Shown: piece after piece, positions 24,572 through 34,370 of the stretch
Layout of the letters: each line of letters opens with the position of its first letter
Numbering within the stretch: position 1 is the stretch's first letter
DNA from: Thermoguttaceae bacterium
GTDB taxonomy: Bacteria > Planctomycetota > Planctomycetia > Pirellulales > Thermoguttaceae
Assembly (NCBI GenBank): GCA_017937485.1
Contig: JAGBDN010000054.1
Coordinates: 44,031-108,030, forward strand
Reading direction: 5' to 3'
DNA length: 64,000 bases
Program-made: the position numbers and the translations under genes
Notes under the pieces: model-generated
Seen by the model: the letters and a program-made list of their open reading frames with translations, nothing else
The model's database searches: none
What the model was told of the DNA's origin: nothing

Positions 24572-27500
24572 TTAACGGGCGCCTTGGATGCTGAAGCTGA
24601 AGACCTGCTTGACGTCCGAATCGTCTTCGACGACCGGGAAGGTGAAGTCGAGCGCGAGCGGAGCCGGGCCGAGCATCGGAATCGCGAAACGGAACCCGAA
24701 ACCGGGCGCGACGCGGAACGTGCCCCAATCGTCGATGTTTTTCGCGACCGTCCCGGCGTCGACGTAAAACGCGAGTTGGAACTCGTCGCCGCCGGAGACC
24801 GGAATCAACAGCTCGGCGGTGTTGTAAAACTCGAAGTTGCCCCCGACGCCGAAGTGGGTGCCGGGATAACGCGGCGTAACTTCGCGATATTCGAACCCGC
24901 GGAGGTTTTGCGAACCGCCGCCGTAATAACGTTCGTAAATCGGCGTGTCGTCGCCGGTCCAACCGACGTGCGACGAGAGTCCGAGCACCCAGCGTCCGGA
25001 ACCGTCGAAACGTTTGCGGAGCGTTTTGTAGTAACGAGCGTCGACGGAAGCGCGCGGGAATTGGTAAGAACCGAGGACTTGCTCGATCGTGCCTTTGAGG
25101 AGGTAACCGGCCGACGGCGTGAACGGGTGGTTGCGCGTGTCGTAGGTCGCGGTGAGCCCGAGCGTGTACATATCGTGCTTGCCGAGCGCGGACGTTAAGT
25201 CCGGAACGAACGAGACCGACGGGTCTTTGATTTTAACGTTGTACAGACCGAAATTCGCGGTCGTCGAAAAACGCGGCGTCCATTGGCGTCCGAGGCGCAA
25301 TTCGCCGCCGTAACGCGACTCGAACCAATCGTCGAAGGAGTGGTCGCCGTAAAGGGCGGTAACGCCGAACGTGTATTTCGTGTTGAAGACGTAAGGCACG
25401 TCCCAAGAGACCGAGTAACGTTGGACTTCGTCGCCGGGGCTCGCTTGCGCGCTGAAAATTTGCCCGCCGCCGCGGAACGCGTCTTTCCAACCGTCGAGCC
25501 GCCAAAAACTGGTCGGCAAGCGGAACATATTGAAGTTGCGTTCGGTGAAGCTGACGTTCCCGACGAGACCGTAGTCGGAGTTGACGCCGATCGACGCTTG
25601 AAACATCCCGGTGCGGCCTTCTTGCACTTTCACCAAGACGTCGCCGTCGTAAATTTCGTCGTCCGGAACCTGCGGAACGATCGGGTCTAGGATTTCTTCC
25701 CCGACGGAGCCGTAAACGCCGTCCGAGAAACCGGGCGCGGAGTTTTCGTCGGAGGTGGCGAGCGCGGGTTCGGAGTTCGCGTAGTTCGAGGCGTCGGCGT
25801 ATTGGGACGGCGCGTCGGAGGCGGAACCGTCGTCGTAAGCGCGATAACCGGCGTAACCGTAATCGCCGTCGCCGTTGACGTTTCCGCCGTTTTGCGTCGT
25901 AACGTTCGAGAACCCGGTCGGAATTTGCCGCGTTTGCGCTCGAACGACCGGCGCGGAACTGGACGACGCGCTTTGCGTCGAGCGAGTCGACGGAGCGTAA
26001 GCGCGGTAAGCGGAGCCGGTCGCGTTTTCGGCGACCAACGGGGAAGACGGGGCGGAATAGGCGACTTGGCGAAGTTCGACGGTCGGCGCGGCTTGGCTCA
26101 ACGGAGCGCCGTTCGCGTCGTCGGTTTCGCGAAGTTTGCCGTTAAAATAGGTTTTTCCGCTTGGGGAAGCGTCGGTTTTTTCGGCTTTTTCGAGCGGAAT
26201 TTCGTTGCCGTCTTCGTCGAAACGGCGCGCTTCTTTGACGACGCTCGACGCGCCGTTTTCCGAATTCGGGCGAACGCGGAAGGAGCGGCTTTCGTCCGGA
26301 ACGACCGCGATTTCCGGGAGTTGGCCTTCCTCCGGCTTGTCGTTGAAGTAACCGGATTGACGGAGCGAGTTTTCGCTCATCCGGATTTTCTTCCCGTTGA
26401 GGAGTTCGCCCGGCGCGACGTCGAGCATATTCAGGACGACCGACGTCATCGTGCGCGACTCCGTGCCGACGTAATCGACGATCACGTCGCGAACGCGGTA
26501 GCGGTGGTCTTCCGAAATCGTGTAGCGAATATCGACGACGCCCGGCTCGTCCGTGAAAAGCTGCGTCGGAACGACGTCGGCGCGGACGTAGCCCAAGTCT
26601 TGATATTTGTAGCGGAGCGCGATGCGGTCGAGTTCGATTTCCGTTTGATTGTAAGCCGAGCCGCGTTTCACCTTGAGGAGCTTTTCGAGTTCGTCGGTGG
26701 CGACGACTTTATTTCCTTCAAAGATGAAATTGCGAATTTTGTAGCGCGGGCCTTCGTCGATGATGAAACGAACGGAAACCCAAGCGTTTTCTTTGCCGAG
26801 GCCGCCGAGACCGTCGCCTTCTTCGTAAGCGTAGTCGACGCGAGCGTCGAAAAATCCGAGCGCGCGGTAGTACTCGAGGAGTTTCGCGACGTCCTCGTCC
26901 AACCGTTGACGCGTAAAATTGCCGCCGATGAAGTAAAGGAAACCGGGTTTGACGCTAACGAGACTTTTGAGACGCGTCGAGCTGGCGATCGTGTTCCCGA
27001 CGAACTTCGTGCGGAGAACTTTCTGCTTGCGTCCTTCGTCGATAAGGTAAACGACGCCGACGTCTTCCGGACGGTCGCCGCGCAAAATTTCGACGTGCGG
27101 CTCCGGATATTCCTTGCTTTTGTAAAGTTCGATAATGCGAAGGCGACCGTTTTCGACTTCGTAGGGATCCATTCGCGTTTCGCCCGGTTTGATTCCGAGT
27201 TCGTCGAGAATGTCGTTTTTAGCGATTTTGCGGTTGCCGACGGTGAGGATGTAGCGCATCATCCGGCGCGGCGTCAAGTCGAAGTTGACGACGACCTTGT
27301 CCGGCGCGTCCGGGTTCCAAGAGGTGGAAATCGCGACGTCGACGAACTGCTTCGTTTGCAGGAGCGCGCGCTTGTCTTCTTCGAGGCGTTGGCGGCTGAA
27401 ACGAGCGCCGATTCGCGTTTTGATGATTTGGTTGAATTGTTGCGTCGTCATTTCGAGGCCGGAGACGCGGACGTCTTCGACGATCAACTTTTGTTCGTCC

Positions 27501-28486
27501 TCTTCCGAAAGACGCGCTTCTTCGAGCGTTTGCGGAATTGGAGCGGCTTTTTCCGGCGTCGGCGCGACCGGTTCGACCGGTTTTCCGGTTTCGAGCGAAA
27601 TCGGCGCGCGCGGCGTTTCGACCGGGTCGACGAATTCTTCAAAGTGGCGGCGAACTTCCTCCGAGGCGTTGTTCGGCGAGTTGATCGGCGAGTCGGCGGA
27701 CGGCAAAACGACTTCCGGGCCGGAAAAACCGGCGGCGTCGGACGCGGTCGGGGCGGCGAAGTCGAGCGAAACGTCGGCCGGAGCGGTCGGGAAATCGACG
27801 CGCGGGGCGATTTCCGGCGTCGCGGCGGCGACCGTTTCGACGCGAGGCGCCGTCGGCGTCGTTTGCGGAAGCGCGAAATCCGCGAAACCGCCGGTCGTTT
27901 GCGGGGATTGGGCGGTTTGCGGCGTTTGCGGGGAAAGAGACGGCGCGGGGGCGTAATCCGCGAACCCGCCGGACGTCGGCGCGACTTCGGTCGCGGACGC
28001 TTGACGAGTTTGGGCGGGGCGCGGGGATTGCGACGTTTGCGAGGTTTGCGGAGGTTGCGAAGTTTGGGCGCCGCGCGTTTCGGTCGTTACCTTGTCGCCT
28101 TCGAACGAAATGACGCGAACGCCGTTCGTTTGCGGTTTTTTCGCGTTCGGGCCGGCCAGCGACATTTCCGGGAACCAATCGGCGTCTTTGTCGACCGGAA
28201 CGACGCCGCCGTCCGGATTGCGCAAATAGTCGTCGTCGAGCGCGGCGACGGCGTCGAAATCGCGAAGCGAGGAACCGGAAACTTCTTCCGGGGTCAACGG
28301 GGCCGGCGTTTGAGCGAACGCGGTTTCGCTCGACGCAAAGAGGCAAAACGCAAGGAACGAAACGAACGTCGTCGCGCTCGATTTGCGAGCCGACGAGAAA
28401 AACGAGCGTTTGCGGAGATCGACGGACGAAGTCCGCGCGTCGTCGATCGCGTAAAAATCGGAGGTCGGGCAGGCGTTGAACCGCAT
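24572..28486 (-). CDS. bamA: BamA/Omp85 outer-membrane assembly factor with large insertions
   Basis: A 1304-residue Omp85 protein, far longer than the usual ~800. Order: an extended signal region (hydrophobic core about 40-55, cleavage near residue 58), a Gln/Thr/Pro-rich linker to about 320, POTRA domains about 330-745 (VEDVRVSGLEMTTQQF, LRTKFVGNTIASS, IRNFIFEGNKVVA, VRDVIVDYVGTES), a second low-complexity insertion about 745-935, and the 16-strand barrel to the end. The barrel carries the lid-lock motif RGFEYREV near 1193 and ends FSIQGAR. BamA inserts beta-barrel proteins into the outer membrane and is normally essential. The start at 28486 is preferred over 28678; AAAGG precedes it. Confidence 0.93.
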   Translation of the reverse strand: MRFNACPTSDFYAIDDARTSSVDLRKRSFFSSARKSSATTFVSFLAFCLFASSETAFAQTPAPLTPEEVSGSSLRDFDAVAALDDDYLRNPDGGVVPVDKDADWFPEMSLAGPNAKKPQTNGVRVISFEGDKVTTETRGAQTSQPPQTSQTSQSPRPAQTRQASATEVAPTSGGFADYAPAPSLSPQTPQTAQSPQTTGGFADFALPQTTPTAPRVETVAAATPEIAPRVDFPTAPADVSLDFAAPTASDAAGFSGPEVVLPSADSPINSPNNASEEVRRHFEEFVDPVETPRAPISLETGKPVEPVAPTPEKAAPIPQTLEEARLSEEDEQKLIVEDVRVSGLEMTTQQFNQIIKTRIGARFSRQRLEEDKRALLQTKQFVDVAISTSWNPDAPDKVVVNFDLTPRRMMRYILTVGNRKIAKNDILDELGIKPGETRMDPYEVENGRLRIIELYKSKEYPEPHVEILRGDRPEDVGVVYLIDEGRKQKVLRTKFVGNTIASSTRLKSLVSVKPGFLYFIGGNFTRQRLDEDVAKLLEYYRALGFFDARVDYAYEEGDGLGGLGKENAWVSVRFIIDEGPRYKIRNFIFEGNKVVATDELEKLLKVKRGSAYNQTEIELDRIALRYKYQDLGYVRADVVPTQLFTDEPGVVDIRYTISEDHRYRVRDVIVDYVGTESRTMTSVVLNMLDVAPGELLNGKKIRMSENSLRQSGYFNDKPEEGQLPEIAVVPDESRSFRVRPNSENGASSVVKEARRFDEDGNEIPLEKAEKTDASPSGKTYFNGKLRETDDANGAPLSQAAPTVELRQVAYSAPSSPLVAENATGSAYRAYAPSTRSTQSASSSSAPVVRAQTRQIPTGFSNVTTQNGGNVNGDGDYGYAGYRAYDDGSASDAPSQYADASNYANSEPALATSDENSAPGFSDGVYGSVGEEILDPIVPQVPDDEIYDGDVLVKVQEGRTGMFQASIGVNSDYGLVGNVSFTERNFNMFRLPTSFWRLDGWKDAFRGGGQIFSAQASPGDEVQRYSVSWDVPYVFNTKYTFGVTALYGDHSFDDWFESRYGGELRLGRQWTPRFSTTANFGLYNVKIKDPSVSFVPDLTSALGKHDMYTLGLTATYDTRNHPFTPSAGYLLKGTIEQVLGSYQFPRASVDARYYKTLRKRFDGSGRWVLGLSSHVGWTGDDTPIYERYYGGGSQNLRGFEYREVTPRYPGTHFGVGGNFEFYNTAELLIPVSGGDEFQLAFYVDAGTVAKNIDDWGTFRVAPGFGFRFAIPMLGPAPLALDFTFPVVEDDSDVKQVFSFSIQGAR

Positions 28487-29001
28487 TCGTTTCGAACCTT
28501 TGCAGGGCGTTCTGAAAATAATAACGTCGCCGTCGGCGTTTTCGGAAAAACGTCGAACGGGGCGCCGCCGTTTCGCGTTCCTTGCGAAAAGAAACGACGC
28601 TCGGGAAGAATACCGAAAAAAAGCGCTTGCGGCAAGTCGAATTTTCTCTTTTTTCGCAAAAACGCCGCGCGAGGACAATTTTTTTTAAAGTTGGAAAAGC
28701 GAAACGACGACGTTTGCGCGTCGCGTTAATTGGTTTCGGCGCCGGGAAAATGCTTCTTGAAGCGTAAAATCTTCGTTGTAAACAGTCAAGTTTGCGCGTT
28801 TTGTTCAGCCTGTTTTTATCGTCTATTTTTGCTAGCGTATCTTTTCGCGTCCATCTTCTCTATTTTGAAGAACGGGCGCGTTTTGGACGATAGGTTGGAA
28901 GAGAGATTTTCGAACGAAACGGGCGAACGGCGCCGCGTCGCGTCGAGAATTTCCGTTGTCCCCCTCTTCTTGCGAAACGAAAAAGGAAACGTGGAACGCT
29001 T
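28487..29001. other. Divergent region, bamA / sigma factor
   Basis: No convincing promoter hexamer pair was found for either gene. Short frames on both strands overlap only the extended bamA frame and have no support. AT-rich stretches near 28780-28860 are the likeliest promoter location. Confidence 0.4.
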
Positions 29002-29925
29002 ATGAAAGACGAACAAAACGCGTCGACCGCGACGGCGGAACTTTATTACGACTCGTCCGCCGCGCAATCGCCGTTGGAAACGTATCTTCGAGACATCAAC
29101 GCGACGCCGCTTTTGTCGGCGAACGAAGAGTTGAAACTCGCGCGAGCGGTGGGCGCGGGCGATCCTTGGGCTCGCGATTTGATGGTGCGGGCGAATTTGC
29201 GGCTCGTCGTCAACATCGCTCGCGGGTACGTCGGGAAAGGGTTGGCGCTCTCCGATCTCATCGAAGAGGGCAACCTCGGGCTCTTGCGCGCCGTCGAAGG
29301 GTTCGATCCCGACGTCGGGACGCGCTTTTCGACTTACGCGAGTTATTGGATTAAACAGTCGATCAAGCGGGCGTTGATTAATTCGTCGAAAACGATTCGG
29401 ATTCCGGCGTATATGGTCGAGTTGCTCTCGAAGTGGCGGCGGGCGAGTTCGCGGCTGACGGACGAACTCGGGCGCGCGCCGACGCCGAGCGAGGTCGCGA
29501 GATCGTTGGGGCTTCCCCGTAAAAAACTCCCGATCGTGAAGAAAGCGATCCTCATTCACAACCTGACGCCGCAAACCGATCAAACCGAAGCCGGGTGGAC
29601 GCTCGGCGAAATGCTGATGGACGACCGCGGGCGCAGTCCGGAAGACTTGACGCTCGAAAGCGATAACTTGAAGTTCGTGATGCGCGAACTCGACACGATG
29701 GAGCCGCGCGAAGCCGCCGTCTTGCGAATGCGGTTCGGCGTCGGCGATTACGCGCCGCAAACGCTCAAGGAAATCGGCGAAACGCTCGGCTTGACCCGCG
29801 AACGAGTGCGGCAAATCGAAACGGACGCGCTCAACCGACTCGCCGAAGCGCTCGAAACCGGAAAACCGGTAACGTCGATCGAAACGACTTGGCGAACGTT
29901 GACCGCCGAAGAAATCGGACGGTAA
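29002..29925 (+). CDS. RNA polymerase sigma70-family factor (RpoD-like, short)
   Basis: A 307-residue sigma factor with region 1.2 (PLETYLRDINATPLLSANEE), region 2 (NLRLVVNIARGYVGKGLALSDLIEEGN, then GTRFSTYASYWIKQSIKRA for -10 recognition and melting), region 3, and region 4.2 (TLKEIGETLGLTRERVRQIETDALNRL) for the -35 box. It lacks region 1.1 and the non-conserved insert of housekeeping RpoD, so it fits a group 2-type or compact primary factor. Its recognition helix should read TTGACA-like boxes, consistent with promoters seen across this window. The ribosome binding site is weak (AAAGGA, long spacing). Confidence 0.92.
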   Translation: MKDEQNASTATAELYYDSSAAQSPLETYLRDINATPLLSANEELKLARAVGAGDPWARDLMVRANLRLVVNIARGYVGKGLALSDLIEEGNLGLLRAVEGFDPDVGTRFSTYASYWIKQSIKRALINSSKTIRIPAYMVELLSKWRRASSRLTDELGRAPTPSEVARSLGLPRKKLPIVKKAILIHNLTPQTDQTEAGWTLGEMLMDDRGRSPEDLTLESDNLKFVMRELDTMEPREAAVLRMRFGVGDYAPQTLKEIGETLGLTRERVRQIETDALNRLAEALETGKPVTSIETTWRTLTAEEIGR

Positions 29926-30030
29926 AATAAGGGGAGCGGGAAAAGCTGGGAAGATCGCGAAGACGCGAAAAAACGGAAAGCCGACGCGTCGAACTCGACG
30001 AACGCCGCGTCGGGGAAACGTCGAAAAACG

Positions 30031-31332
30031 CTAATTTTCGTTCGAATCGCCGCGACGTTTCGAACGGAACCGATTTTTTAGCGCGACGCGGAACTTGCGG
30101 TAGCGATAGTAAACGTCGTCCCAAAGGGTCGGCGCCGGCGCGTCGACGCAACAAGCGCGGCGGATTGCGTCGAGCGTTTCGAGACGACGGCGCTTCGTTT
30201 GGGGCGTTTGCGTCGGCGGCGCGCAGGCGTAAGGCGTTTTTTCGAAGGAAAGCCCGTCGAGCGCGGCGAGGTAAGCGTCGAACGTTCGGCGTTTATGACG
30301 GAGGAGTTCGGCGTTGCGCGGAGCGATTTCTTCGGAGATTCGGTCGATTTTGCGCTCGAAAATCGAGTAGTCGGCGCGATAATCGAGAAATTCCGACAAA
30401 AAACCGCGACACGTTCCGGCGCGAGCGTCCGTTCCGAAAAAGACGCCGGGAACGCCGAGAGACGCGCTCAAACCGCAAGCGTGAACGCGAGCCGAGACGG
30501 TTAAGTCGGCGCGACCGTAAATTTCTTCGTAATCGGCGGAGTCGTAAGAATAAAAAACGGGGACGCCGAACTCGTTGAAAAATCGCGTCGCTCCCGGAAG
30601 TTCGTCGATATAATGGCAAACGCCGAAAAACTCGACGCGTTCGGAACGCGTTTCGAGAAGGCGGCGGTAAAGGGCGAGAATGGCGTCGGCGACGTCGTTC
30701 GGAACGCTGTTGGCGCGGATGGAGTCCCGTTCCGGAGCGCTGTAAACGAGCGCGATTCGACGAACCGCGTCGATTTTGCGTTCGTTTTTTTCGTCGGCGG
30801 CGAGGAGAGCCGGGCAAGGGAGGTAAACCGCTCCGGCGTCGCGCGCCCAATCGCGGTCGACCAGCAGGTCTTCCGAGCGAACCGAGAAAAAGCGCGCTTT
30901 TTTCGCGACTTCGACGACAAAAGGCGGCGGCGTTTCTTCAAGGTAGCCGACGCCGAGAATAACGACCGGCGTCGCGTTTTTGACGACGCGTTCAAAAAAA
31001 TTGTAACAGCGCGGCGTCGTCCATTCCGGCGAACCGGCGACGACGGCTAAGTCGACAAACGAGAAATCGCCGTCCGGTTTGACGCTGTTGTCGTGAAAAC
31101 CGTAACGCAAATACGCTTCCGTGTCGCCGTAAAGGCCGCGCATAACGTTTTTGTCGGCGCGAAGCGCGAGCTCGAACGAATCCGGGCGAACGTCCGGGTT
31201 GCGGTTGTAAAGAATCGCGTTCGACGGGCCGATTTTCGCTTCGACAACGCGCCGGGCGCCGCGAAGAATGAATTCGTCGCCGGGATTCCATTGGCGAGTG
31301 GCGCTGTAAACGACGTGTTTTCGCGTCGACAT
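30031..31332 (-). CDS. Polysaccharide pyruvyl transferase family protein
   Basis: A 433-residue protein with the family pattern: N-terminal WNPGDEFILRGARRVVE, LAVVAGSPEWTTPRCYNFFERV, ILGVGYLEE, VRSEDLLVDRDWA, and a C-terminal half with YEEIYGRADLTVSARVHACGLSASLGVPGVFFG, the donor-binding region. Relatives transfer pyruvate from PEP to sugars in exopolysaccharide or cell-wall polymers. The ATG at 31332 (MSTRKHVVYS) is chosen because GGAGAA lies 6 bp upstream. The gene stands alone, without visible glycosyltransferase neighbours, so the acceptor is unknown. A promoter with TATTTT is seen just upstream. Confidence 0.82.
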   Translation of the reverse strand: MSTRKHVVYSATRQWNPGDEFILRGARRVVEAKIGPSNAILYNRNPDVRPDSFELALRADKNVMRGLYGDTEAYLRYGFHDNSVKPDGDFSFVDLAVVAGSPEWTTPRCYNFFERVVKNATPVVILGVGYLEETPPPFVVEVAKKARFFSVRSEDLLVDRDWARDAGAVYLPCPALLAADEKNERKIDAVRRIALVYSAPERDSIRANSVPNDVADAILALYRRLLETRSERVEFFGVCHYIDELPGATRFFNEFGVPVFYSYDSADYEEIYGRADLTVSARVHACGLSASLGVPGVFFGTDARAGTCRGFLSEFLDYRADYSIFERKIDRISEEIAPRNAELLRHKRRTFDAYLAALDGLSFEKTPYACAPPTQTPQTKRRRLETLDAIRRACCVDAPAPTLWDDVYYRYRKFRVALKNRFRSKRRGDSNEN

Positions 31333-31405
31333 ACGATTCTCCGTAAAAGCGTGCAAAATTTGAAAAACGAACCGAGCGGCGGAAACGCGTCGGAAAAGAC
31401 GTTAG

Positions 31406-31434
31406 AAAATATCCATTTTGCGTCGGAAAAACAA
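31406..31434 (-). promoter_or_regulatory. Sigma70 promoter for the pyruvyl transferase gene
   Basis: On the minus strand TTGTTT (31429-31434), a 17-bp spacer and TATTTT (31406-31411), downstream of the terminator of the preceding gene. Confidence 0.55.
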
Positions 31435-31476
31435 GGGCAAAACGGAATTATTGAAAAATTTTTAACGTAAACGAAC

Positions 31477-31510
31477 AAAAAAACGCCGCGACGGTAAAAA
31501 CGTCGCGGCG
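31477..31510 (-). terminator. Terminator of the phosphofructokinase gene
   Basis: On the minus strand CGCCGCGACG/CGTCGCGGCG (10 bp, perfect) is followed by seven Ts. Confidence 0.92.
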
Positions 31511-31569
31511 ATATTGGGGAAATAGGTAAAACGGGGGAAATAGCGAAAGCCGACGTCGGAAAACGGACG

Positions 31570-32874
31570 CTATTTCGTCGGCGCGCTTTGGCGGTCGGCC
31601 TGCGGAACGTAAGCCGGAAGCGTTTGCGTCGCGAAAAGCGGCGCGAACCGAGTCAGCCGTTGGCGACCGTTTTCCATCGGCAACGACGGCATATCTTCGC
31701 CGATTAGGGGTTTTAGGTATTTTAGGAAGTCGTCGGTAACGTCCGCGCCGTTCGGAGCGATCCACTCCGCCGGGAAAACGCGCTCGCTGTTGGCGACTTC
31801 CGATAGCGGGGCCTTGTCGTAACGAACGCTATATACGAGGCCCGGGTCGCGCAAAATCGTCGACATATAGCCGCCTTGCCCGGTCGCGGCCAACTCGACC
31901 GCTTTTTGACCGAGACGGTAGGCTTCGTCGAGGTCGACCGTCGACGCGTACCCGATCGAGCCGCGTTGGTCGGTGCCCGGGACGTTGCAGCGCGCCGCGC
32001 CCTTGGCCGCCAAGCCGACCGAATTCAGGTAGTTGACGACCGTTTGCGCGACCGTAACCTTGCTCGCGCCGAAGTTCGTATGCCCGAACGAATCCTTGAC
32101 CGCGCCGACGTCGCCGACGTCGAATCCTTCGCTGACGACGACGACGCAACGGCCCGCTTCGCGGAGCTTTTCGTTGACTTGGTCGGCCATTTCGGCGAGA
32201 GTTCGGGGGGACTCGGCAAGATAGATAAGGAGCGGCGTTTCGCGTTTCGGGTCGGCGAAGCGCGCGGCGGCGGGGATGAAGCCGATTTTGCGCCCCATCG
32301 CCTGCAGGACGAGAACCGGGTCGGCCGGCGACGAACCGCGGTTTTCCTCTTCGGCGTATTGAACCATGTGCGACCAATATTTCGCCGTCGACGCGTAGCC
32401 GGGCGTGTGGTCGATCAGCTGAAACTCCGCGTCGCCAATATCGTTGTCGATCGTCTTCGGAACGCCGACCGCCTGCAAGTCGAGGCCGCGTTGGCGGGCG
32501 AGACGCGCGATTTTGTCGGCGGTGTCCATCGAGTCGTTTCCGCCGTTGTAGAGGAAGTAGCCGACGTCGTGCGCCTTAAAGACCTCGACGACGCGCTCGA
32601 AATCTTCGTCTTGCCAAGACTTCAGCTTGTAACGGCAGGTGCCGATCGACCCGGCGACCGGCGTGTATCGCAGGAGCGCGATTTCCTCTTCCGACTGCGC
32701 CGAGAGGTCGAGCAGCTCTTCTTTCAGAACGCCTTCGATTCCGTGCGCCGCGCCGTAAACGGTTCCGATATTGTCGAACTCGCGCGCCGCTTCGACGACG
32801 CCGCGCAGGCTGGAGTTGATGACGCAGGTCGGGCCGCCGCTTTGAGCGACGACGAGGTTTTTACGTCGAGCCAT
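31570..32874 (-). CDS. pfp: 6-phosphofructokinase, pyrophosphate-type
   Basis: A 434-residue PfkA-superfamily enzyme that interconverts fructose 6-phosphate and fructose 1,6-bisphosphate. Two positions that separate donors are informative: the loop is GGNDS with Asp114 (ATP enzymes have Gly), and the next motif is PKTIDND with Lys140 (ATP enzymes have Gly). Both indicate PPi as donor, making the step reversible. MGRKIGFIPAAA and the SEGFDVGD segment are also typical. AAGGA precedes the ATG. Its own promoter and terminator bracket the gene, so it is monocistronic. Donor preference is inferred from residues only. Confidence 0.9.
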   Translation of the reverse strand: MARRKNLVVAQSGGPTCVINSSLRGVVEAAREFDNIGTVYGAAHGIEGVLKEELLDLSAQSEEEIALLRYTPVAGSIGTCRYKLKSWQDEDFERVVEVFKAHDVGYFLYNGGNDSMDTADKIARLARQRGLDLQAVGVPKTIDNDIGDAEFQLIDHTPGYASTAKYWSHMVQYAEEENRGSSPADPVLVLQAMGRKIGFIPAAARFADPKRETPLLIYLAESPRTLAEMADQVNEKLREAGRCVVVVSEGFDVGDVGAVKDSFGHTNFGASKVTVAQTVVNYLNSVGLAAKGAARCNVPGTDQRGSIGYASTVDLDEAYRLGQKAVELAATGQGGYMSTILRDPGLVYSVRYDKAPLSEVANSERVFPAEWIAPNGADVTDDFLKYLKPLIGEDMPSLPMENGRQRLTRFAPLFATQTLPAYVPQADRQSAPTK

Positions 32875-33326
32875 TTTTTATCCTTAAGACGTTAAAAACG
32901 TTAAAATAGGTGGAATGGGAAACGTCGGAAAACGCCGCGACCGGCGTCGGCGGCTCCGTTTGGCGTTCTTTATCCTTTAGTATAACGTCGCGAGAGCGAA
33001 AATCAACGCGTTTCCGGCGACGCTCGTCGTTTTTTCGCGAATTTTTGGAGCGCCGAAGTCGCGGAAACGAGGGAAAAGGAAAGGTAAAAGGAGAAGCGCG
33101 AGAAAAGAAACGGCGAAACGTCGTTTTCGACGTCTTATTAATATTAATGGCAAAACGCGAGAAAGGCGCCGTCGGCAAAAGGGCGAGTCGAGAAGGGCGG
33201 CGGAAGAAGAAACGCGACGACGCAAAAAACGGAAACGCCGAAGCGCGTCGCGGACGCGGCTCCGGCTTGCTCGTTGCGAGCGGCGAGTCGAGGAAGAAAG
33301 AAGGAAAACGAACGGCGTTCGCGACG
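32875..33326. other. Region between pfp and fasciclin gene 1
   Basis: Contains the pfp promoter and, further right, a purine-rich stretch and a 6-bp hairpin (ACGTCG/CGACGT, 33118-33133). A long plus-strand frame crosses it but lacks a start signal and continues antisense through the fasciclin gene, so it is not called. Confidence 0.5.
32979..33006 (-). promoter_or_regulatory. Sigma70 promoter for the phosphofructokinase gene
   Basis: On the minus strand TTGATT (33001-33006), a 16-bp spacer and TATACT (32979-32984), about 105 bp upstream of the start codon. Confidence 0.75.
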
Positions 33327-34370
33327 TCAAACGCGCGCCGTATTTTCTTCGATCTCGTCGCGGATTCCGGCGTAAACTTCGTCCGTTTCGCCGCGTTCCG
33401 CTTCTTCGCGACGGGCTTTTTGCGCTTTTTCCCGTTCTTCGCGCCGTTCGTCGCCGCAACCGACGCGGGTTCGCTTATTTTGAGGGGCGTTTTCGGCGAA
33501 ATGGGAATTGAGGTCGCGGAAATAATCGTCTTGCCCGATTTTTTCGGCGCGTTCGTATCCGCGTTCGAAGGAGCCGGAGTCCTCGTCCTCCTCTTCGTCG
33601 TCGAGTTTGCGTTCGAACGCGTCGAGTCCGCGGGCGAGCGTTTCGGCTTTCGTCGCTTCGAGTTCGGCGTCTTTTTCGACGGCGCGGAGGTCTTCGGCGA
33701 ACGCTTCGGCGTCTTTTTCGGTTTTTTCGAGGTCTTCGGCGAACATATGCGGCTCCTTATCGAGACGTCGCGGGCGGGCGGTTTCGGCGTCCGTTTCGTA
33801 ATTGCGGACGTCGTTTTCGATCGTTTCGGCGGTTTGCGCGGAGACGGTCGGGTTTGACGATTCGCTCGAGCAAGGGGAGCGGGGCGATTCGGACGATTCG
33901 GCGGTTTGCGCGCTTTCGGTCGAGTCTTGCGGCGGCGCGAGCGCCTCGGGACGAACGATTCCGCGAAGGCTCGGCGGAATCGGCGTTTCGGCGAGGATGT
34001 GAACGACGCCGTTCGCGCATTCGACGTCCGCTTCGACGATTTTGATTCCGTTGATTTCCAGTCCGTTGGCGACGGTGATTTCGAGCGGTTCGCCGCCGAG
34101 CGTTTCGACGGAATCGAGGCGGGCGAGGGAGTCGCTCGCGAGGGCGCCGCGGACGATCGTGTATTGCATCAACCGACGAAGCGCGTCGAAATCGGCGTCG
34201 AGCGCGTCGAGTTCGCTCGTCGTGAAGCGTTCGAACGCGGCGTCGATCGGGATAAAGAGGGTGAACGGGCCCTTGGTTTCGAGTTCGGCGCGGAGTCCGG
34301 CGGAGTCGAGCGCGACCAAATAGGCTCCGAGTTCGCGTTCGCGAGCGGTTGTTAGAAGGTCTTTCGTCAT
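33327..34370 (-). CDS. Fasciclin-domain protein with charged coiled-coil tail
   Basis: A 347-residue protein. Residues about 1-135 form a FAS1 domain (GPFTLFIPIDAAFERF, QYTIVRGAL, then the H2 box CANGVVHILAETPIPP). The rest is a Ser/Thr/Gln-rich linker and a highly charged helical tail. Unlike most fasciclin proteins it shows no signal peptide, so it may be cytoplasmic or depend on another route. FAS1 domains mediate adhesion or ligand binding. The start at 34370 is preferred over a TTG at 34385, although neither has a strong ribosome site. A second fasciclin gene lies 177 bp upstream on the same strand. Confidence 0.8.
   Translation of the reverse strand: MTKDLLTTARERELGAYLVALDSAGLRAELETKGPFTLFIPIDAAFERFTTSELDALDADFDALRRLMQYTIVRGALASDSLARLDSVETLGGEPLEITVANGLEINGIKIVEADVECANGVVHILAETPIPPSLRGIVRPEALAPPQDSTESAQTAESSESPRSPCSSESSNPTVSAQTAETIENDVRNYETDAETARPRRLDKEPHMFAEDLEKTEKDAEAFAEDLRAVEKDAELEATKAETLARGLDAFERKLDDEEEDEDSGSFERGYERAEKIGQDDYFRDLNSHFAENAPQNKRTRVGCGDERREEREKAQKARREEAERGETDEVYAGIRDEIEENTARV

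Noticed and set aside
23826..24962. 378-codon minus-strand frame overlapping the small exported protein gene and the bamA end
   Set aside because: Overlaps bamA in another frame, has no start signal, and the plus-strand gene has a good ribosome site and signal peptide.
25802..28729. 975-codon plus-strand open frame opposite bamA
   Set aside because: It is an antisense shadow: bamA on the minus strand has clear POTRA and barrel motifs, while this frame has Arg/Val-rich random composition and no ribosome site.
32910..33857. Plus-strand frame starting near 32910 or at the ATG near 33148
   Set aside because: No ribosome binding site, very basic composition, and it runs antisense through the fasciclin gene.
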